DNA of 64,000 bases from assembly GCA_016187025.1 (NCBI GenBank), contig JACPKM010000004.1, forward strand, positions 236,715-300,714. Reading direction: 5' to 3'. A program made the position numbers and the translations under genes. This DNA is from Candidatus Daviesbacteria bacterium (lineage in GTDB: Bacteria > Patescibacteria > Microgenomatia > Daviesbacterales > UBA10151). Shown piece by piece: positions 16,409-26,555 of the stretch. How positions within the stretch are numbered: the stretch's first letter is position 1; the number at the start of each line of letters is the position of its first letter. The notes below the pieces were generated by a model that made no database searches, was not told the DNA's origin, and saw only the letters and a program-made list of their open reading frames with translations.

Positions 16409-17737
16409 TTATCTTAATTTAGGTAATCTTATACCTAAGAATTTAGATCTTGCCGGTTTTGGCGATAAATCTAAAAGAATCTTTGCGCAGTAGCTTAAAG
16501 CTAATAATTTACCATTTATCTCAGGTGTTGGAGCATAGCCCCTCCTACCTACATTTTGTGTATATTCATAGATATCTTTATAAACTTCTCTGTCAGCAAA
16601 AGGCTTGGTCCTGGGATGCTGCATCCTGGAATTAATATGGTTAACAATTAAGTTTGCAAGACTCGCCTTTTGGCTTATTGTAAGAGTAGTATCTCTAAGA
16701 AAGGTTGAAGACAAATGTTGATAGACTCTACGAACCAGATCTGATGATAAATTAGTTAAATTTCTGGCAACATTGGGCCAATCTGAGGCCAGGCCTTGAA
16801 AAATAAAGGTTAACTCTGGATTGGAAAGAGCTGTAAAATTTCTTCTATTTTCTTCTGTGTCGAAAAATAATGGCCTGGAAAAATAAAGTCCTAATTTTAC
16901 CCGAAGCAATGAACGTTGTTCTGGTGTTAGACTCATAGTTTGAGTTGTGTGATCCACAAGCGATTCAATCATGGAAGCTACAGTTGTAGCTTCTGCAGGT
17001 TGAAGGTCGGGAACCGGGTTTATATTTACTATGTCTGCTTCAGCGGGTTTTAAGACTATCTCGACATCTGGTGCTGCAACAACTTTTACCTTGGCTGCTT
17101 CAGTGTCTTTCCTTCCTTCTTTTTGTAATATTCTAGCTTGTTTGAGATAAGTCCATTGGCCGGCATAAATAGCTTGTCCGATAGTATCAAGTGTACCGAT
17201 ATACTCTAGCCTAACTTTTTCTCTATCTTCTGGCCTGTTTGCTTCTGAAACAGCTTTTAGTACTTGTGGAATTACTTGTTCAAAATCTAAAGCAGTAGGT
17301 AGTTTTTCAGTTACGGCATAAAGATCTGATGCTTTGATTTGGTCTTGTGGAGTGATGCTTCCTCTGGTAATAAAGGCTACCGCTCTTCTCATGTGTCGTT
17401 GTTGGAAACCATCTCCCTCAAATCTTGCAAACAAATGTACTGGATTTCTACTATCTGGTGCAGCTTGAACAGCTGTCGGTAATATGGATACAGCTTTTTT
17501 AAAGTCTATTGCAGCTATAGTTCCTTCTCTAATACCTTTGGCAAAGTTTGCTCTTTCATAATCGCTTATTGGTACTACATCAGGTAATAGTAAACGGGGA
17601 TTGCCGCGCAATACAGCTGCAATTATTTTATCTTGTCTTCTTGGATTAGGCTCTAGTCTTTCAGGGGGTAATAAAGTTATTGAAGAGCTATCAGTTCCTA
17701 AAGGATTAGATGAATTACTTTCTGCTGCCTCTGCCAT
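16409..17737 (-). CDS. Unknown protein with the shared ~180-residue domain
   Basis: 442 residues. The N-terminal part (about 33-215; RRQDKIIAAVLRGNPRLLL ... GQWTYLKQARILQKEG) is the first clear paralogue of the domains in the two large neighbours. The C-terminal part (about 235-442) is helical and not recognised. No signal peptide or membrane helix. It is directly coupled to the LCP gene (2-nt gap). Its start has an AT-rich leader without Shine-Dalgarno. Confidence 0.72.
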   Translation of the reverse strand: MAEAAESNSSNPLGTDSSSITLLPPERLEPNPRRQDKIIAAVLRGNPRLLLPDVVPISDYERANFAKGIREGTIAAIDFKKAVSILPTAVQAAPDSRNPVHLFARFEGDGFQQRHMRRAVAFITRGSITPQDQIKASDLYAVTEKLPTALDFEQVIPQVLKAVSEANRPEDREKVRLEYIGTLDTIGQAIYAGQWTYLKQARILQKEGRKDTEAAKVKVVAAPDVEIVLKPAEADIVNINPVPDLQPAEATTVASMIESLVDHTTQTMSLTPEQRSLLRVKLGLYFSRPLFFDTEENRRNFTALSNPELTFIFQGLASDWPNVARNLTNLSSDLVRRVYQHLSSTFLRDTTLTISQKASLANLIVNHINSRMQHPRTKPFADREVYKDIYEYTQNVGRRGYAPTPEINGKLLALSYCAKILLDLSPKPARSKFLGIRLPKLR

Positions 17738-17776
17738 ACTTTAATATTATTATCTGGAGAGTGAAAAATACAACAA

Positions 17777-17884
17777 TTATCTTTTCAAAGCTCGTATATT
17801 AAGTATAATTGCTCTTGTTACTAGATCAGGTTTCTGATTGGTACCCTCAGTAGCTTTTTGAGTGTGTCTTCCTTGCTTTTTCAT
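17777..17884 (-). CDS. Possible 35-residue basic peptide
   Basis: A short frame starts MKKQGRHTQKATEG and ends NIRALKR, preceded by TGGAGA 0-1 nt from the ATG. It lies in the only sizable gap of the cluster, between the glycosyltransferase gene and the 442-residue gene. No family recognised. It may be a chance frame. Confidence 0.3.
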   Translation of the reverse strand: MKKQGRHTQKATEGTNQKPDLVTRAIILNIRALKR

Positions 17885-17906
17885 TCTCCACTCAGGATAG
17901 TGTTGA

Positions 17907-19913
17907 TTATTTTCCTTGTCGCATTTGTTGCTCTAATATTCTGGCTTGTTTGAGATAGACCCATTGTGAGCCATAAATTGTCATACCAACCTTATCTAAA
18001 ACACTAACATACTCTAATCTAATCCTCTCTCTATCTTCTCGTTTATTTGCTTGCTCAACTGCAAGTAATAGCGTTGGTATTGTTTGCTCAAAATTAAGGG
18101 CAGTTGGAAACCGTTTTGCAAAAAAAGCAAGATCTGCAGCGGTTATTTGATCATGAGAGGTAAGATTACCTTTTGTCACATAAGAAACAATTCTACGCAT
18201 CCTCCGAGCATCATCCGTAGCTTCCTTAAATTTAGCGAACAGACTTACTGGGCTTTCTGGATCTTTTTCATATGCTAAAGAAGTTCGAATAACTTTAATC
18301 ATATTTAAATACTGTGTTGATCCAATAACACCATCACGAACTCCCTTTTGGAAGAGTGCTCGCTCTGCTTCTGAAACGACAACTTTATCAACCAACACAA
18401 GACGATGATCTCCCCTTACAATCGCTGCAATTATTTTATCTTGTCTTCTTGGATCCGGAGAAGTATTTAGCTCAACTTGTGATTGTTCAGATGGCTTTTG
18501 TCTTACTTGGGATTCCCCTGTTTTGGTAGAGGATGGTAATTGGGGGCCTTGATTCCATGAGTCCATATAAACGGTTGCCATATTAGTTTCGCCCCTTTTT
18601 ATTGACTCTTGCATTCTTCTAGATCTTTCTATAAATCTGCTCATGTCTGTAATTACTATCCGGCTTCCGTGGATATCTTTAGGGTCTCCTATGATTGTAT
18701 ATTGAATACCAACCATTTCTAGGTGAGTTCTATAAAACCAAGAATTCTTGCCCAAATGTTCTCCTTCCTCGTAGCCATTAATCACTTTATTTAATATTTG
18801 AGTTATTTCCGCTTTAAGTTGCTCTACCTTTGCTGGATTAGAATAATCAAACATGGGGAACTGATTTACATCTAAAGCCCTCATCTTAGCTTCTGCAGAT
18901 GTATCACCAAATGGAATCTGTCTTCCTTGGCCTTCTAAATAGCTGCTTAATCCCCGCCTATTATTTGTGATTAATACTGTTCCATCACCGGCATATCCGA
19001 GTGTTCCTTTTGCTTTTCTTAGTGATCGTATTGTTTTCCCAGTCCATTCTTGTTCTCCTGTTTTTAGCGCAGAAGGGTAACCTCCAATCGCAGAGTAAAT
19101 CGATGACTTCATTACAGAGTTTGCCCCAAATAAGTTTACATTTCCATTAATAAAACCACGTTTATCAAGCAGATTGACAAATTCTGTTTTAGCATGAACA
19201 GCTGGAAATCTGGTAAAGGATTGAGGATCAAATAAAAGGTTTCCAACAGCACCTTCTTTATCAGGATGTTCTCTAAAATATTTTAAATATTCTTCTAGGT
19301 ATTGTGGATTTAAGCCCTCACAATCAGCATCGTTACTCAGTAGTAATATATCCTTATAAACTCCCGCATTTTCTGTTCTTATTAGTGCAAGATCAGTTTG
19401 AATTTTTCTAATATTCCCAATCTTTACCTGCTCGTCTGGTAAGGTTGCTGCCACTAAGCGAATATTTAACCTAGGGAAAGTTTTTCCAGCACGTTTCACT
19501 TCTACAACAGTGGCTTTGTATGCGTCTTTTTTACTCTGCATTTGGGATTCAGGAGCGTTCACAAAAACGATTAACTCAAATTTTTTTGAGTCTAGTGTTT
19601 GTTCAGAGTAAAGTTTTAATGTCTTAAATATATTCCTTGCTTCTTGTATACCAGCAACCGGTATACAAACTACGGCTTCTGTTTCAGGACGCATGCTTTT
19701 ACCAATTTGACTATCTAGTCTTTTCAGTTGTGCTAAGTATTTTGGATCCTGTCTTTGTAGGTAACTTCTTCTTTCTGTGACCGGGTCTAATTTAGCATTT
19801 GGATTTTGTAATAATGTCGGAGAGGCAGCTACTCGATCAACTAAACTTACTTGTCTTAAGGTAAATGGGTTATCAGGTGTGGATATGATATCTGCTGTTG
19901 GATCTTGGTCCAT
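17907..19913 (-). CDS. GT-A-like glycosyltransferase fused to the shared domain
   Basis: 668 residues. Residues about 30-330 are a glycosyltransferase-2-like domain: TEAVVCIPVAGIQEARNI (nucleotide-binding strand), LLLSNDADCEG (DxD metal motif), NLFGANSVMKSSIYSAIGGY (acceptor-side motif). The same module, with the same QNPNAKL lead-in, is in the 2076-residue protein. After a linker (about 440-485), the C-terminus (486-668, RRQDKIIAAIVRGDHRLVL ... YLKQARILEQ) is the third copy of the shared domain. No membrane segment, so it should act in the cytoplasm. The donor and product are unknown. Confidence 0.78.
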   Translation of the reverse strand: MDQDPTADIISTPDNPFTLRQVSLVDRVAASPTLLQNPNAKLDPVTERRSYLQRQDPKYLAQLKRLDSQIGKSMRPETEAVVCIPVAGIQEARNIFKTLKLYSEQTLDSKKFELIVFVNAPESQMQSKKDAYKATVVEVKRAGKTFPRLNIRLVAATLPDEQVKIGNIRKIQTDLALIRTENAGVYKDILLLSNDADCEGLNPQYLEEYLKYFREHPDKEGAVGNLLFDPQSFTRFPAVHAKTEFVNLLDKRGFINGNVNLFGANSVMKSSIYSAIGGYPSALKTGEQEWTGKTIRSLRKAKGTLGYAGDGTVLITNNRRGLSSYLEGQGRQIPFGDTSAEAKMRALDVNQFPMFDYSNPAKVEQLKAEITQILNKVINGYEEGEHLGKNSWFYRTHLEMVGIQYTIIGDPKDIHGSRIVITDMSRFIERSRRMQESIKRGETNMATVYMDSWNQGPQLPSSTKTGESQVRQKPSEQSQVELNTSPDPRRQDKIIAAIVRGDHRLVLVDKVVVSEAERALFQKGVRDGVIGSTQYLNMIKVIRTSLAYEKDPESPVSLFAKFKEATDDARRMRRIVSYVTKGNLTSHDQITAADLAFFAKRFPTALNFEQTIPTLLLAVEQANKREDRERIRLEYVSVLDKVGMTIYGSQWVYLKQARILEQQMRQGK

Positions 19914-19951
19914 ATTTAAATAATTACTTGATTAGTTTGAGCTTGCATTGT

Positions 19952-22900
19952 CTATTTGAGTTGATTATAGGCGTTAGATAAATCTATTAACATTTGATCA
20001 GTAGTTTGGTATCTATTTCTTGGTTCTGGATCAAGCCCCTTAATAAATATTCTTTTAATACTATCAGGTATGTTTGCTGGAATTTCAAATCTTCCATTCG
20101 TATGGGCTTCATATTCTCTTTCTAGTAATCTTTGCGTTGATTCACCTTTAAATCTTGGAACATTAAATGGGAAATTACCAGTCATTAACTTATATAGCAA
20201 TACTGTTAATTCATAGGTATCGCAGCTTAAAGTAACATTAGGGTTTTCTCTAAAAAGTTCTGGAGGTCTAATATGTCTATTTCCTCCTACAAACCCTCTC
20301 CTAAATTTCCCCCCGGTACCTTTAATGCTACCTGCATCAAAGTCGATTATTTTTATACCTTGCTCGCCCAGTAGGATATTAGAAAGTGCAATATCAAGAT
20401 GTACAATACCTGCATTATGAAGCTCTCTTATAGTTTCTGCAATTTTTATAGTAGTAGCAATTGCTTGCTGGGGTGGTAAAGACCTATTTGTCGCAAAGTA
20501 ATGCTCTAAATCAGTATTTTGAAGTGGATAAATTTTAATGATTTCGTCACCGTTATCAATTTCATCTATAAAAGTACCAAATGTAGGGCTTGTTGTTTGT
20601 GCCTTGATTATTGTTTCTAGATCTTTTACTCCATCTGGATAACGATTTGCTTTTGCAATGTATTCTCTTTCACTCTTTTTTACCCTTTTAAACGACAAAA
20701 TCTGTCCAGTTGTTTTATTGTATCCTGCAACAATTTGTCCCATTTGACCTGATCCTAAAGGTTTATCTAAACAAACCACATAATCACCAAATTCTTGAAT
20801 TTGCGTGCTCTCCTTTAGCTTTTCTAGATCATACTTTGGAGCAGTTGTTGTAGGTATAACTACTGGGTTTTCCTTATTAAACTGATCCAAAGCGTTATCC
20901 GCTTCTGCTTTTTCTGCTAACTCACGTTCTTTTCTTGTGATATCCAAGTTTTCTAGTTCTTTTTGGAATTCATCCTCAAGTCTGGTAAGCTCAGCCAAAG
21001 TTTCTGGAGTTCCTTTACCTGCTTTTATATCTCTGAGTAATACTCCAATCTTTTGATAGTGTTTTAATCCTCTAACTAAAACATCCATATTTATTATAAC
21101 CACATTACCATTTACTACTTTGTACTGGATTCCCGACCATCGTAGTGCACGTTGGTAATATTCAGAGTCCTTGCCAAGTCTTTCGCCATGTTCGTAAATA
21201 TCAAGTGTTTTATTAATAACTGTCTCCAATCCTTCTTTGAATTTAGCAAGTTGAGCGGGATCATCGTAATTAATATTTTCTCCTTCCCCAAGTTGCATTC
21301 TTCTGATTTCATCATCGAAGGCACTGAATTCTTTTTGCCATTGATCTAAAGGAACAATTCCATCCTTGATTGCGGCTATGGCTCGTCTGGCTGATGTGTA
21401 TAGCCTGGATACTCTTGTTCCCGCGAAGGTAACTCTTTTATGGTCCTGTCGACCTTCAATAATTCCCCAGCCAATCGCAATATCTTCCCCGCCTTCAGAA
21501 CCTGGTAAATAACCACCAATAGCAGCATAAATACTTCCACGAAACGCAAAGTTTGCTCCACTTGAAGGCATTCGCCCGCTGCGGTGGCGACCAATTACGG
21601 CTAAATTCTGAAACAAACGCGTACCAATATGTAATAGTGGATATTTAATATAAGCTTCCGGATCCCAATCGAGTTGACCCAGCATTCCATCTACTTGCGG
21701 GTTTTGTTCAAACTTCTGAATGAAGTTACTTAAATATGTTGGAGCAATACCTTTGTTATCTGCATCGTTACTTATTAAGATTATATCTTCTGCTTTAGGA
21801 CCTCTCTGATATTGCCTAAAAAGTGCAATATCATTTAAATACTTTCTGATAGTGCCAATGTTTGCCTGCTTTATAGGGAGCGCTTTAACTACCACTCTAA
21901 TAGGCACATCAGGATGATCTTTTCTAAATCGTTCTATTTCTGATAAGGTGTTATCGGGTTTGACTGGTTCTCCTTGTTTATCAGTTTGTGGGTAATTTAC
22001 AAAAAGCAAGATCTCATATTGGTCCTTAGAAGCATCCTGAGGTAGATAATTTGCCAAAGAGTTATAAATATTTCCTCCTTCTTGATGTCCTGCTACCGGA
22101 ATACAAACTATAGCCTTTAAGTTCACCGAAGGTTCTTCTTTAATCTGTCCTGTTAACTGTTTTATTTCTTGATAATATGCTGGATTCTGCTTTTCAAAAT
22201 ACATCTGTGCTTCTTGGTATGAATTTAGTTTTGCATTGGGGTTTTGCTTTAATGTTTTAGATCTATTTTTTGCTAAGATTTTCAAAATTTCCTCTCTTGG
22301 CCTGCCTCCATAAAGAGAGCCAGGAGGTATAAGTCTTTCTTCAAATGGTAGAGGGTGATATGGGGCAAAAGGGGTTGCCCAGAGCTTATCTGCAGGTATT
22401 TCTGCTGGTAAAGGTGGGATATATTTAATTGCTTCAGGCGGGGTAAGCTTAAACCCTTCGTGAGGCGGTCTGGGCTCAGGAATAGGAATTGCCTCCCCCG
22501 GAATAGTAGTTGGAATCTTTTGAACTTCCCCCGGACCAACTGTTGTTGAAAGTATAGTTCTTACCATGGATCCATCCGGCCTTTTTTCAACATGCGCAAC
22601 CTCAATAAATTCTACATTCTGAAAGTTTCCCCATTTGTTCCTAATGGGATTTCCATTTTGATCCAGATTAAATAAAGCTTTTGTTAAAGGAGAGTTAGCA
22701 TCTAAATTAAGTTTTCCCTGCATAAGCTCCGGATGGGTTTGGGCATTAATTACCACTACTTGTCTTGCCTCATCAGCTGCATGATCAGGAGTAATTAAAA
22801 TCTCAAAATTTCGATAACCATTTTGAGAAATATCTTTTGCAAGCCTGCCGTATTGTGAATCAATGGAAAAATCCCAGTTTACCCCTCTTTTTCCATCAGG

Positions 22901-25900
22901 CAGAAGCTGTGATCTCATCTGGGAAAAGTCCAGCTCAACTTGTCCATCTTTTACCCTGTGATGAAATTGCAGTTCTTTGCCGTCTATTCCAATTATATTG
23001 CCAGTATCCTTACTGCCTGCTGGTCTGCCGTCAGCAAATCTTCTTATGGTGTCGTTATCATGCCAAAGATCACGTCTGGCCCGGTCTACCTCCCCAATTT
23101 CTTTATGTTCTCTTATAAAACCAAAAAAATCTTTATCAACAATCTTATCGGGACTTTTCTCATATCTTATTCCAGGAGGTGTTTCAAATTGCTTAGACTC
23201 AATTGCCCATCCTTCTGTTTTGAGCCTGGATTGGACACTGTCCCAGTTAACATTTGCATTAGCCGGATCCTGCGGGTCAAAAGACAAAGCTCCTTCCTGG
23301 TCAAAATGGCCCACAATCCAAGCATTATCAGGGCTTTTTATATCAGGGTTACCCAGAAAAATAGAAACAGAGCCACGGTCTTTGTTCAAATCCACAATTG
23401 AGCTTCCGTGGATAAAAGTTAAGTCCTGCTCCGGTGAGCTGGCAAAATTCTTAATCTTTTGATGAATATTAAAATCAGGGTTATCATAGATTTCTCTTGT
23501 CCATCCTGTATCAGTTACTAAATTTTTAATTTTTGGATCAAGGCTGGCTTCAGCTCCTGAAATAACCAGTGAGCCTTCTGAGGTAACCCTCACCGGAGGA
23601 CCGGCAATTGTCTGCCCGGTAGCCCTGTCTATAAAATGTGCATTGTGCCCATTATCCGCTCCATAGTTTGTTGCTAAAGTCAGATCATTGTTAAGGTCGT
23701 AATTTTTAGGATTATCAAAAGTTTGTTTGAAAGTATCCCTTGCTAATCCAGGTGCTCTTGTAGGTGTCCACCTGGTTTCAAAAAAGCCCCTTCCATCCAT
23801 CATGTTTTGAACACCCCTGACAGCCAGTCCTCCTGCAAATCCTAAGGTAGATGCAAAAATTGTTGCTCCAGCTGCCTGGCGGACTCTGTAGTTTCTTGCT
23901 GCTCCATTTTTTGCTCTTTTGTCATCACTGATTTCCTGGTCAACAACATCAAATTGCTCTGACAGTAAAGTATTAAGTTGTGCCGCATCTGTAATCTGGG
24001 ACCTTAACTTTTGCTCAAGCCTTGCTGCAGCATCAACCAACTGAGCAACTTCCTGATCTGCTAAAACATAATTTTTACCGTAAGTTATATACTCACTTTT
24101 TTCTCTTCTTCCTCTAATAAGTCTTACTCTAATTTCCTGCATTCTTCTTGCTACTTCTTGCTGGTTGGTCGTGTTGGATAAATCCAATGTGAGTAATTGA
24201 TCAACTCCCGCTTGGAGATGATTTTGACCTCCGCCATCAAGCAGTTGCTTTGCAGAAAAGGTTTGGTAGCGGGATCTTTCCATATCCCGCCTTCTTTCTG
24301 TACCACGCAGTCTTCCCCATAGCCCTCCATTTGCCTGCATATCAGGTACTGTTCCACCTAAAGCAACCTCTGCTGCATGCATTTTTTGCTGATGTGCGAC
24401 CTCTCCTAGTCTTCTTAACCCTACAACTCCTCCTCCTGCAACCGCACCAAGAATTAATCCTCCTAATGGTCCTGCTAAAGCTGTGCCTCCAACTACAGCG
24501 CCTATCCTCACCCCGCCATTTGCAGCTTTTAGCAGCCCATCTGCCCCCAGCGAAACCGCTGCTCCCACAAACAGAGGGTTTAGAATTGTTCCTGCCAGCA
24601 GACTGTCGCCGCCCTTTACTAAACTTTCAGCCCGTCTTCTTCTTGCCCAGGCAACAGTTTTATCTGTGGCTGTGAGGTTTTCGGTATTACCGGCAAATCT
24701 TGCATTTGCAAGCCTTATGGTGACATAAGCATCAATTTGGTCAGCTCCTTCCTGGTGTTTTGCCAGATTATCTTTGAGCTTTAGCCCCATTTCCAAAAGA
24801 TCTGTTGCAAAATAATCAGCAATCTGCCCAAAACTTTCAGCTTGATTACCAAATAGTTGCCTGATTAAAGGATTATCCATATTGTTTTGGACAAACTGAG
24901 TTAACTGCCTTCTAACATCTTCTTTTCTTTGTCTAATTTCAGCTTCATTTTGAGGAACATTACCAGTAACAATAGGGGTAAGGATGTCTTTAATAATTTT
25001 GCCTCTTAAGTCATTTTGTTCAGGAGTGTTTTTATCTAGTGTAATAATTTGCTCTCCATTTAGAGTTTGATTTGCTTTTAATCTGCCCAACACTGCTTGC
25101 TGTTGCGCATCGGTACTGTGTCTTAGATCATTTAGTCTTTGTGCAGCTTCTTGAGAGAGGCCTCTCACTGGAGAGCCATCAAAAAATGATTTTCTCATCT
25201 TTTCGTACATTAGATTAACCGCTCCACCTCTGCCGAGTCTTACTCCTATCATTGAGGGAATTCTCCAAATATCCCTCCAGCCTTTAAACTTCAAAAACTT
25301 TTCTACCTCTTTTTGTGCGTCCAGGTGCAAAACTTTTTCAATAACGTCTGTATTTCTGGTAATATTTATTTCAACCTCTCTTTGTTCTGGCTGAGAAGAT
25401 GGAGATGGTTCTACTCCTGGTCTTCCTGGGGTGTCAACAGGTGCAGGAGCTGCAGCAGGTGCGCCGCCTGGAGCAGAAGCTGCAGGAGCTGGGGAGGGGG
25501 CAGCAGGCTGTTTGACAGGTTGCAGAGTATCTGGATCAACCAGCTCCCTTCTTGCCTCCAATGCAGGCTTGGCAACCTCAAGCCAGTCTTTATCTGGTTC
25601 TCCTCTTTTTCTGGAATCCTGATATGCAAAATACGCCTCTTGTTGTAAACGGGCTTTAAATTGTGGACTTGATTCATCGTGAGCATCAGGATGCACCTCT
25701 TTATAAGCCTTACTGCTTGCTTTTAAAACTTTAATTGCATTTTGAATTTTCTTCCTCTCATTTTTATTAGTTGTAAAAAGAGCTTCCTCGTTTAACAGTT
25801 CAAGAAGCCCGTCAATCGGAACACCCTCACTTTGGCTGAAAGCTTGCCCTGTTTGGGGATCTGTAAAGTTGTTTGTAAAACTAAACCCGCCCTTTGCGAT

Positions 25901-26182
25901 ATCAGCTTTATTTTTAGGATCAGGTTGATTGCTGCTATCCGGGTGGGGTGCAAAAGCGCCTTGGATAGCTTCATAAGCATGTCTTGCCTTGTTTATCTTA
26001 CCTGTTTGATTGGGGTCTGCAAGCAAACTTGGGTTATTTAAAAGCCCCTCAATTTTTGTTAGTCCAAAACGTAGAGCATTTTTGACTTGTTGCCGGCTAG
26101 GAATTTCCGGGGTGTTAATTTTACCAGGATGACTTTCTATATCTTGAACTGAGACAGGGTTTTCTGTTGGTTGGCCGTTCAT
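19952..26182 (-). CDS. 2076-residue multidomain protein: J-like, membrane, glycosyltransferase and Ser/Thr kinase
   Basis: Seen in order: helical N-terminus with a J-domain-like stretch (about 130-190; SKAYKEVHPDAHDESSPQF has the HPD motif); Pro/Ala linker (222-262); a helical region; Gly-rich membrane segments at about 527-590 and 771-790; a long beta-rich region (about 800-1300); a GT-A-like domain (about 1340-1640, IVCIPVAGHQEGGNIY and ISNDADNKG); and a C-terminal Hanks-type kinase (about 1800-2076) with GSGQMGQIVAG, Lys in LSFKRV, HLDIALSNILL in place of HRD and DFDAGS in place of DFG. The catalytic Lys, Asp and Asp are all present. It probably has enzymatic domains on the cytoplasmic side. 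This combination is not one I know. Confidence 0.8.
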   Translation of the reverse strand: MNGQPTENPVSVQDIESHPGKINTPEIPSRQQVKNALRFGLTKIEGLLNNPSLLADPNQTGKINKARHAYEAIQGAFAPHPDSSNQPDPKNKADIAKGGFSFTNNFTDPQTGQAFSQSEGVPIDGLLELLNEEALFTTNKNERKKIQNAIKVLKASSKAYKEVHPDAHDESSPQFKARLQQEAYFAYQDSRKRGEPDKDWLEVAKPALEARRELVDPDTLQPVKQPAAPSPAPAASAPGGAPAAAPAPVDTPGRPGVEPSPSSQPEQREVEINITRNTDVIEKVLHLDAQKEVEKFLKFKGWRDIWRIPSMIGVRLGRGGAVNLMYEKMRKSFFDGSPVRGLSQEAAQRLNDLRHSTDAQQQAVLGRLKANQTLNGEQIITLDKNTPEQNDLRGKIIKDILTPIVTGNVPQNEAEIRQRKEDVRRQLTQFVQNNMDNPLIRQLFGNQAESFGQIADYFATDLLEMGLKLKDNLAKHQEGADQIDAYVTIRLANARFAGNTENLTATDKTVAWARRRRAESLVKGGDSLLAGTILNPLFVGAAVSLGADGLLKAANGGVRIGAVVGGTALAGPLGGLILGAVAGGGVVGLRRLGEVAHQQKMHAAEVALGGTVPDMQANGGLWGRLRGTERRRDMERSRYQTFSAKQLLDGGGQNHLQAGVDQLLTLDLSNTTNQQEVARRMQEIRVRLIRGRREKSEYITYGKNYVLADQEVAQLVDAAARLEQKLRSQITDAAQLNTLLSEQFDVVDQEISDDKRAKNGAARNYRVRQAAGATIFASTLGFAGGLAVRGVQNMMDGRGFFETRWTPTRAPGLARDTFKQTFDNPKNYDLNNDLTLATNYGADNGHNAHFIDRATGQTIAGPPVRVTSEGSLVISGAEASLDPKIKNLVTDTGWTREIYDNPDFNIHQKIKNFASSPEQDLTFIHGSSIVDLNKDRGSVSIFLGNPDIKSPDNAWIVGHFDQEGALSFDPQDPANANVNWDSVQSRLKTEGWAIESKQFETPPGIRYEKSPDKIVDKDFFGFIREHKEIGEVDRARRDLWHDNDTIRRFADGRPAGSKDTGNIIGIDGKELQFHHRVKDGQVELDFSQMRSQLLPDGKRGVNWDFSIDSQYGRLAKDISQNGYRNFEILITPDHAADEARQVVVINAQTHPELMQGKLNLDANSPLTKALFNLDQNGNPIRNKWGNFQNVEFIEVAHVEKRPDGSMVRTILSTTVGPGEVQKIPTTIPGEAIPIPEPRPPHEGFKLTPPEAIKYIPPLPAEIPADKLWATPFAPYHPLPFEERLIPPGSLYGGRPREEILKILAKNRSKTLKQNPNAKLNSYQEAQMYFEKQNPAYYQEIKQLTGQIKEEPSVNLKAIVCIPVAGHQEGGNIYNSLANYLPQDASKDQYEILLFVNYPQTDKQGEPVKPDNTLSEIERFRKDHPDVPIRVVVKALPIKQANIGTIRKYLNDIALFRQYQRGPKAEDIILISNDADNKGIAPTYLSNFIQKFEQNPQVDGMLGQLDWDPEAYIKYPLLHIGTRLFQNLAVIGRHRSGRMPSSGANFAFRGSIYAAIGGYLPGSEGGEDIAIGWGIIEGRQDHKRVTFAGTRVSRLYTSARRAIAAIKDGIVPLDQWQKEFSAFDDEIRRMQLGEGENINYDDPAQLAKFKEGLETVINKTLDIYEHGERLGKDSEYYQRALRWSGIQYKVVNGNVVIINMDVLVRGLKHYQKIGVLLRDIKAGKGTPETLAELTRLEDEFQKELENLDITRKERELAEKAEADNALDQFNKENPVVIPTTTAPKYDLEKLKESTQIQEFGDYVVCLDKPLGSGQMGQIVAGYNKTTGQILSFKRVKKSEREYIAKANRYPDGVKDLETIIKAQTTSPTFGTFIDEIDNGDEIIKIYPLQNTDLEHYFATNRSLPPQQAIATTIKIAETIRELHNAGIVHLDIALSNILLGEQGIKIIDFDAGSIKGTGGKFRRGFVGGNRHIRPPELFRENPNVTLSCDTYELTVLLYKLMTGNFPFNVPRFKGESTQRLLEREYEAHTNGRFEIPANIPDSIKRIFIKGLDPEPRNRYQTTDQMLIDLSNAYNQLK

Positions 26183-26184
26183 TA

Positions 26185-26523
26185 CTAGTTTGTAACTGGT
26201 GTAGAAATAACTGTATTCCCAAGATATAAATCCCTAAAATCCAACATAGCTTTGGCAAACACATCCTCTGAGTTGGGAATTTTTTCTTTTAAGAATTGTT
26301 GAATTTCTTGTTGTGGCCTTTTTTGGTCCACCATTTGGCTGAATTGGTCTAAATGTTCAGGGGGCAAATTATCCAAAATAGTTGTAGACAGGAAATTATC
26401 AAGTCTGACATATAAATCATCGATTAGCTGCTTGTGCATATTCCCGTCTGCAGCAGTGATACCTGCCTCTGTTAATAGATTGTCTAAATAGCCCCTAACT
26501 TCTGGTGGAATTTGGTTATCCAA
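26185..26523 (-). CDS. Small helical protein, DUF5663-like
   Basis: 112 residues, Asp/Glu/Leu/Gln-rich, with two predicted helical repeats (LIDDLYVRLDNFLSTTILDNL, then EHLDQFSQMVDQ ... IQQFLKEKIPN). This resembles DUF5663-type proteins common in CPR genomes. The start is TTG (26523), chosen because a strong SD (AAGGAGGTGA) lies 9 nt upstream. It is the first gene of the cluster and is followed after 2 nt by the 2076-residue gene, so it may be a partner or chaperone of that protein. Confidence 0.65.
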   Translation of the reverse strand: MDNQIPPEVRGYLDNLLTEAGITAADGNMHKQLIDDLYVRLDNFLSTTILDNLPPEHLDQFSQMVDQKRPQQEIQQFLKEKIPNSEDVFAKAMLDFRDLYLGNTVISTPVTN

Positions 26524-26555
26524 AAAACTTCACCTCCTTATTCATACTTAATTCC

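Noticed and set aside
22837..24675. Long plus-strand frames of up to 161 codons within the 2076-residue gene
   Set aside because: They are shadows of the minus-strand gene, with no start signals or motifs, while the minus-strand product has consistent domains.
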